Positions 58,573-64,000 of a stretch of 64,000 nucleotides of DNA are shown here, one piece after another. The stretch is from Acanthochromis polyacanthus. Lineage: Eukaryota > Chordata > Actinopteri > Pomacentridae. Position 1 is the first letter of the stretch; every line of letters starts with the position of its first letter. The position numbers and the translations under genes were made by a program. The stretch lies in assembly GCF_021347895.1 (NCBI RefSeq), contig NC_067124.1:18094521-18158520 (forward strand). The letters run 5' to 3'. A model generated the notes under the pieces. The model was not told where the DNA came from. It did not search any database and saw only the letters and a program-made list of their open reading frames with translations.

Positions 58573-59020
58573 TCCATATTCTGATAGGAACTCACTTGAA
58601 CCTGAAGGAAGTGGCATCCACTAATGGCCTTTTCTTTCCAACTTTTGGAGCACTCAGCTGCATCTGCCCTGTGTTCTCTTGTATGCGACACTGGGTGCCC
58701 TGCTCCTGTTTCGATGGAAGAACTGTGCCAAATAATCTCTGTAGGGAACCGCAATATTGGATCCACAACTCCTATACCTGAGTTCCAAAGTAGCACTCTT
58801 GGTAATACTCTTGATTGCAAAACTTCAGAAACGGACAAAACAGTGTCCAAAATGAAGAGAGAGACGGTTAGCTTAAGGACACCCATTGTTTTTTCAATTT
58901 AGTGCAGTCAGATAAAACCGAGATGTGTTAAAACACCATCTTATTTGACCAGTTAGTGCCTATCAAATGTGGTCGAATGAAGAATATTTGGTAAACTGGC
59001 AACAGGATCGTGGCTTAAGG

Positions 59021-59163
59021 CAGTGGTTCTCAACCCTGTTCCTCAGGACCCCATGTCCTGCATGTTTTAGATGCTTCCCTGCTCCAACACATCTGATTCA
59101 AATGATCAGCTCGTCATCAAGCCTCTGCTGAAGCCTGATGACGAGCAGGGTTGAGAACCACTG
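59021..59163. mobile_element. hAT-type MITE (143 bp) with perfect TSD
   Basis: The ends CAGTGGTTCTCAACCC and GGGTTGAGAACCACTG are perfect inverses. The 8-bp duplication GCTTAAGG at 59013-59020 and 59164-59171 is exact, which suggests a fairly recent insertion. The interior shares 'ctgcatgttttagatg' and 'tgattcaaatgatcagc' with 36240-36453. Confidence 0.9.
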
Positions 59164-59244
59164 GCTTAAGGCGCTGTGAAGCTAATAATCCACAAACTGC
59201 TGCAAACCGTAATGCTGGCTATGAGAGAAGGGTGTCTGAGCACA

Positions 59245-59745
59245 CAGTGCATGGCACCTTGCGCTAAATGTGTTTCTTGAAGCATTGTGAAATGGTGGTC
59301 TAGTCTGGTCAGTCTTGTTTTCTGTTACATAATGTGAACAGTTGGGTATGCATGCAGCATGTACTGTTTACCTGGGGAAATGATGGTAGTGGATGCGCTC
59401 TGGAAAAAAGGCAAGTCTGTGGATGAAACCTTGCGTCTTGGCATACATGTGATTTTACTTTGACATTATCCACCTACCTAAACATGCACGCCCCTTCCAG
59501 ACAAGGGTAATCTCGATGACAGTGACCTCTTTCAGCACGATAATGCCACACTGCAAAAAAATGGTCATGTATGGATTGAGGACATCACAAGGAGCTAAAG
59601 GTGTTGACAATGCCCCCCAAATTACAATACTTAGAGGATCTACTCGTGCCTTGACGGGTCACAACTGTTTTGGTGGTACAAGGTGGACCTACACAACATT
59701 AGGCAGATGTTTTTTTTATTTTTTGGCTAATTGTCGTATATAGAA
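59245..59745 (+). pseudogene. Tc1-like transposase C-terminal half, broken
   Basis: The + frame reads LFQHDNATLQKNGHVWIED, matching the FQQDNAP.H catalytic region with substitutions. A later QCPPNYNT corresponds to the degraded PPNSPDLNPIE motif. The end ATTAGGCAGATG followed by GGCTAATTG resembles the terminus of the family at 29587-30920. Stops interrupt the frame. Confidence 0.65.
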
Positions 59746-60014
59746 GAACATATATTGCTTTAATACTTACGGTAATTATGGATAAAACTAAAAAAGTAAA
59801 ACTAAGGTGATATAAAAACATAGTGCTCTTCAATTTCTGAATGTGCGCATGTTTGTGTCTTGTATTGCTTGACACATATTACATATCAGCAGTAACATTC
59901 AAATAGCCTGCTTATCCATGGCACCATACTATAATGCTGTGTGGAGAGATAAAGTTTAATTTTTTTTAAGTTAAAAATGACACGAGCAAGGAAAGTATTC
60001 AGAACTTTACTTAA

Positions 60015-60240
60015 AGGACCATTCTGTAGGATTTAGAGAGATCTATTAGCAGAAATTGAATATAATATTCATTGTTGTATAATCACCTGTAGCTATGAAT
60101 TCTTGTCTTTGTTAGCCTATAATTAACCCTTTATACAAAAGGAGTGGAGGCTTTTTCATGGAAATCTGTGCTATTTTTTTAAAGTAGCCCAAAAAGAACA
60201 AACCAAACTCTGACTCTACAAAGGGCCTTTCATGTTTTTT
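60015..60240 (+). mobile_element. TTAA-type MITE, left part
   Basis: TTAAAGGACCATTCTGTAGG at 60011-60030 is the start of a common fish nonautonomous element that duplicates TTAA. The text 'caaagggcctttcatg' lies within it. I cannot place the right end. Confidence 0.5.
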
Positions 60241-60619
60241 TTATGTTGAATGGCAACTGCTGCAATGAATCATCCAACTACATCAGATGTAAAAGCATCA
60301 ATAACTGTTTAGAATGTCAACATAGTCATATCAGTACTTATTTTCACAGTTTCTTTTGAAAGGCATTCACGGTCTTGCACTTGGTTGTGGACCTGAAAAG
60401 TGAAATGAAATGGAAAAAGACAATAAAGGGAGAGGTTCTGGTCCTGCCTACCTTCTCACCATAGCACAGCTGGCCAGTTGCTGTATTGAGTATGCGTAAA
60501 ATATAAGTTGTTCATTTCTGACAAATTTTAATATTGTAAAGACCCCATTTGTCAGTTTTGGACTTGTAGGTTGCATCTCTCTGCATGGTTCCCCATGTAA
60601 AGGACTTGCCATAGGAATT

Positions 60620-60720
60620 AATAAATCTGACTGTGAGACTTCACAAAGATGGAGAAGGATAGGGAAACATCTGTGACCAACTATAACTCAGTCAAAACCC
60701 AGTTGTAGCAGTATGCAGGA
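60620..60720 (+). pseudogene. N-terminal scrap of a Tc1-like transposase
   Basis: 'agacttcacaaagatggag' and 'ctgtgaccaactataactc' resemble the DNA-binding part of a Tc1-like gene. It may belong with 61500-62025, now split by the segment at 60808-61352. Confidence 0.4.
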
Positions 60721-60807
60721 GGTGTAGAACAAACCATACTACCTTTAATTAGAGCCACCCTAGTGTTGTCCTTAAATGATGTCATGAATTGTGAATCTCT
60801 TTTCACT

Positions 60808-61352
60808 TGTTAAGATTTTGGGGATGGTAGAACCCAAGCGCAGACTTGACAGACAGGCAACAGCTGTTAGAAGGAAAAAGGTTTTATTAAATCAAAAGTC
60901 AGGAATTACTACAACTAAGGATGGAACTTTGGGGACAGCGCAAAAACCAAACTGCTCTAGCACTTAGACGCAAAAACCCAGAGGTCCTAAAAGGTACTCA
61001 CTTAATGAGAGAATCAAACAACCAAACGAGCGAACAGGCTGAGAATACTTCAAAAGGCAGAGTCCAAGATTGCGAGTCCGAACAGAGGGGAAGCAGTTGA
61101 GTCCAAAGTTGAAGCAGTCCAGAAAGGAGTGGGTTTGTGGTGAACAGCATGTGGGTATGTCCAACAATGCTCCAGCGACAACTGAGGGGAGCAGAGGGCT
61201 TTTATGGCAGAAGAGGGAAGCAGGTCAATGAAGTTGGCTGATTAATCCCAGCTGAAGCCCATGCAGCACTCAGCTGACAGCCAGAGGGCCAGCGGCCGGG
61301 AGAGAGAGAGACAGGAAGGAAAAACAGGGCAGGAGCTGGAGTGGAACCATGA
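60808..61352 (-). repeat. Inserted repeat, possibly a solo LTR or similar
   Basis: A block of more balanced composition, rich in 'agtccaa' type words, begins near TGTTAAGATTTTGGGG and ends near GGAACCATGACA. It interrupts Tc1-like sequence on both sides. A TG...CA border fits a solo LTR, but I cannot read a convincing target duplication. Confidence 0.3.
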
Positions 61353-61499
61353 CAAATCTACCTTTGGAAAACTGACAGGCGAGTGCTTCACACTTGGCAC
61401 AGGGGTTGTCAGTGGAAATCAGAGTTTCTGTGACATATCAGATAGTGTGAGGGACTCTACATAACATCAAACTCCATGGAAGGCATCCAAGAAAAAATC

Positions 61500-62025
61500 T
61501 TGTGTGTTCTTTAGTGGGACAGATATGCCCGATTTAACTCTGCTAAAGAACATGAAAATAACCTCGATGAATACTCGGAGCACATTCTTTGGTCCAATGA
61601 GACAAAGAAAACTTTTTTTTCTTTACTTAGATGGGATCTGACATGTTTGGTGTGCATAGTCCCAACAGTGAAGCACGGAGGTGGTAGCATGACTGTATGA
61701 ATGCAAAAGGTGTTGGAGAGATAACATGTATATATGACACCATGACAGCCTGTGGAAATACCATAATACCCACTGAAAAGATGACTGCCAGTCTGTTAAA
61801 TCCTGGCAGAAGAATCCCCAAATTTTTGTGTTTCACTTGCCTTGAAGCCAATAGAACGCAGGCCTGTATTTTCAATATAGAAAGTCTAAACTGGTTATTT
61901 TTAATTTTCATTAAAGTTACTGTCAATTTCCGAACTTAAAAGTAATGCAATTGCTGTGCAAGTGCTGACCTTTGAATGATTTTGGCCTGGGGTGTACTCA
62001 CTTCTGTTGTGTACTGTAACTATGT
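61500..62025 (+). pseudogene. Tc1-like transposon 3' part
   Basis: The + strand gives ILWSNETKKTFFSLLRWD and VKHGGGSMTV, the region around the first catalytic aspartate (which here reads as N in SNET), with later frames broken. The terminus TGTACTCACTTCTGTTGTGT at 61993-62012 is the inverse of a typical Tc1 end. Confidence 0.65.
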
Positions 62026-62029
62026 ATAC

Positions 62030-63240
62030 ACACAGTGCATTTTGTGTAATGCAAGGATGTCAGTGAGCTGACACAGTCCTGACAGATCTCAGACCAAAGG
62101 AATGACAGAGGCAGAAATTGTCATTTTGATATTCCATCTTTGTCTAAATAAAAGTGTTGGCTTGCTGTTGTCCAGAAGACATAATATTCAAATTAACTTG
62201 AAATTACATAGATTTTACTGAGTTTCATGTCACAGCTGCTTTATTTCGATTCCCAATCAATGACTATACAAGAAACAAATACTATTAGAGTCACATTGTG
62301 ATGGTTAAATTCAAGTGCAGTTCTTTGCAGTCATTGTATAGTTTTTTTTATTATTAACTCATTTTCACTTAAAATGTAATCAAGATGCTGTTAGAGGGCA
62401 TGTCCTGCAGCAGCTTCTCAACACTGAGGTAGGTGGAACCCCATGTGAGGTGACCTGATATGTAGATGGGTTGAATATTTGGTAGAAAAATAATGAGGTC
62501 ATGGGCAGTTTAGGTTGAGAAACTATGACCTACATTATAAACAGAATAATAAATAGATTTTGGTCACAATAAGAGACTGTCTGGAATCATTATCTTATGT
62601 AAACTTTCATTAGGAAAAGTTGATGAACACGATGTTTAAGTAACTAAACCTGTTATAGACACTGCTACAAAGGAGAGTCATGTGCATGGCAGAAGTCAGT
62701 ATACTGTGCATCATGATGTCTGGCAGGCTTATTGTGCAACCAAATGGACAGATACTACTAGTTTGAGGAATAATTTACATATTCCTTTTGTATTACATTA
62801 TTTGAACTCTTTTCCCTACATCTGTTGATATTTTTTTAATTTATTTATTACCATTAGGAGGTTTATTATGTCTCAACTGTGTTCACTCAGTTGAAATTTA
62901 GAGGATTTTTTTTTTTGTTTTGATTGAAATTAACTTAAATTAGTAGTAAATCCACAATGTCTTGTTTGAAAAAGCATTTTAAAATCGGTTATTCATTTAG
63001 TTTTGAGCCTAACTTTCCCCACTGGCAGTACTATTTTCACCAGCATTTAGCCAGTCTCATACTTTACTCCTTTTTGCCTGTGTCATTACTGCTTAGTCTT
63101 ATGTTTGTCTCTATGGCACCGCCAAGTGCTGAGAAAGAGAAGGGTATCTCCAAGTGTGAAGTGCTCCTCCACTCCTTGCTGAAAGCACCCTGCAGTAGCA
63201 GCATGGTAATTCTGCTCCTCTATCTTTCCTCTGCATCATG
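62030..63240. other. No gene seen
   Basis: AT-rich noncoding DNA. A 111-codon + frame (62957-63292) overlaps the start of the promoter-like block but has no recognisable domain and no splice context. Confidence 0.5.
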
Positions 63241-63249
63241 TTTACCTAG

Positions 63250-63468
63250 CAACAAGCATCACCCGCGGCTGGCCATCCCATTGGTCATTTGAAAACGCAC
63301 CGGGGACCAATGGCAGGGCTGTTGCCATGGTACAGTGTATAGTTGCCGGGTGGAATTTTGCTGCAAGGCACGTGAGTCTCAGAGTCTGCTTGCCTCCTTG
63401 CACTGCTGTTGTAATCTGTGCTGTCTGGTCGTTTGTATAGCTGAACGTGTTTTAGTGGAAGCCAGTCA
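63250..63468 (+). promoter_or_regulatory. Candidate alternative promoter and noncoding exon
   Basis: An inverted CCAAT box (ATTGG, 63280-63284), a direct CCAAT (63307-63311) and an X-box-like GTTGCCATGGTAC (63321-63333) stand within 55 bp. The following 135 bp are GC-richer and end at GCCAGTCA followed by GTAAGT, a strong splice donor at 63469-63470. The orientation and the shared absence of coding exons suggest a second first exon for the gene that starts at 33500-34372. No target gene is visible in the window. Confidence 0.4.
63321..63334. promoter_or_regulatory. RFX X-box-like motif
   Basis: GTTGCCATGGTACA is one insertion/substitution away from the palindromic X-box GTTGCCATGGTAAC bound by RFX factors. 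A further half site, AGTTGCCGGG, is at 63340, and CCTAGCAAC, an inverted half site, is at 63245. Confidence 0.45.
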
Positions 63469-64000
63469 GTAAGTCCGTGGAAGGAAATACTGAACTATAG
63501 TCGGTAATATAGCCATTGCAGTATGTTACAGAAGATTGAACAATAGAAAAGAAAATCAGGCAACAAGAAAGGGATGTACTTGATTTTAATGTACTGAGGC
63601 AGGGTGTGAGTTTGCAATGAGACTTTAAAGCTATCAGACTATTCTTTAGGGTTTTATGTCAAACTGAGTAAAAATCTATGGAGACATAATAAATTAGGAA
63701 AATCTATTTAACAAAGCTACTATTAGTTTTTGAACAGGTGTAAAAATTGAGCACCAAAATTTCAAGGAAAAAAAACTCTTAAAGGACAAATGTATAAAAT
63801 ATTAAGGATTTCTGTTGACAACTTAGAGCACACAAAGTTTCATTAACTTAAAGTGCTGATTTATTAAATGCATCAACATGCTCCTCTTTAAATACAGCTG
63901 TCCTATAGGTCAGTGAAGAGCCCTGTTTTTCTTTATGTGTCCAAAGCCAGTGGTGTGTGTCCGGTGGGTTGTCAATCTGATGGTATGTCTATCAATGCTA

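Noticed and set aside
62957..63292. 111-codon + frame near the window end as a coding exon
   Set aside because: There is no recognisable domain, no DYRK1B N-terminal similarity, and it overlaps the CCAAT/X-box region.

Overview
This window is nuclear DNA of a ray-finned fish, most likely a percomorph teleost; I cannot name the species. The evidence is interrupted vertebrate genes with GT-AG introns, conserved single-copy vertebrate proteins, and dense teleost-type repeats (Tc1/mariner, hAT and TTAA-targeting MITEs, a tRNA-promoter-like dispersed repeat, long dinucleotide tracts). The base composition is AT-rich with GC-richer promoters.

Layout. At 1-1850 (+) are the last two coding exons of rbm42, an RNA-binding protein. 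At 2300-15400 (-) is a complete protoporphyrinogen oxidase gene (ppox): 12 coding exons plus a probable noncoding first exon, joining in frame to 476 residues. The rbm42 and ppox genes converge, with polyadenylation signals about 460 bp apart. At 18600-33040 (+) is a complete fibrillarin gene (fbl): 9 exons joining to 324 residues, divergent from ppox across a 3 kb repeat-bearing spacer. From about 33500 to the window end I find no protein-coding exon. A GC-richer block at 33500-34372 ends in a strong splice donor and looks like a noncoding first exon on the + strand. A second promoter-like block lies at 63250-63468. In mammals DYRK1B follows FBL on the same strand, so these are plausibly alternative first exons of a dyrk1b orthologue whose coding part lies beyond 64000. 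That identity is inference only.

The 30 kb between those blocks, and the ppox and fbl introns, hold layered transposon debris. Several elements have target-site duplications (TSDs) that can be read base by base: hAT-type with 8-bp TSDs (46098-46817, 50061-50329, 59021-59163, 36240-36453), TTAA-flanked elements (17232-17840, 41872-42784), a TA-flanked mariner MITE (22954-23255), and two copies of a less familiar element with 19-bp inverted repeats and 9-bp TSDs (23543-24115 and 44357-44886). One of those two carries a fragment of a RecQ-like helicase. That family is the most unusual item here.

The three recognised genes do not form a pathway: RBM42 is an RNA-binding protein, PPOX performs the penultimate step of haem synthesis in mitochondria, and fibrillarin is the box C/D snoRNP 2'-O-methyltransferase of the nucleolus. 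Regulatory points worth a look are a CA repeat five bases past a ppox splice donor, a perfect estrogen-response-element palindrome in an fbl intron, and a CCAAT/X-box cluster near the window's end.
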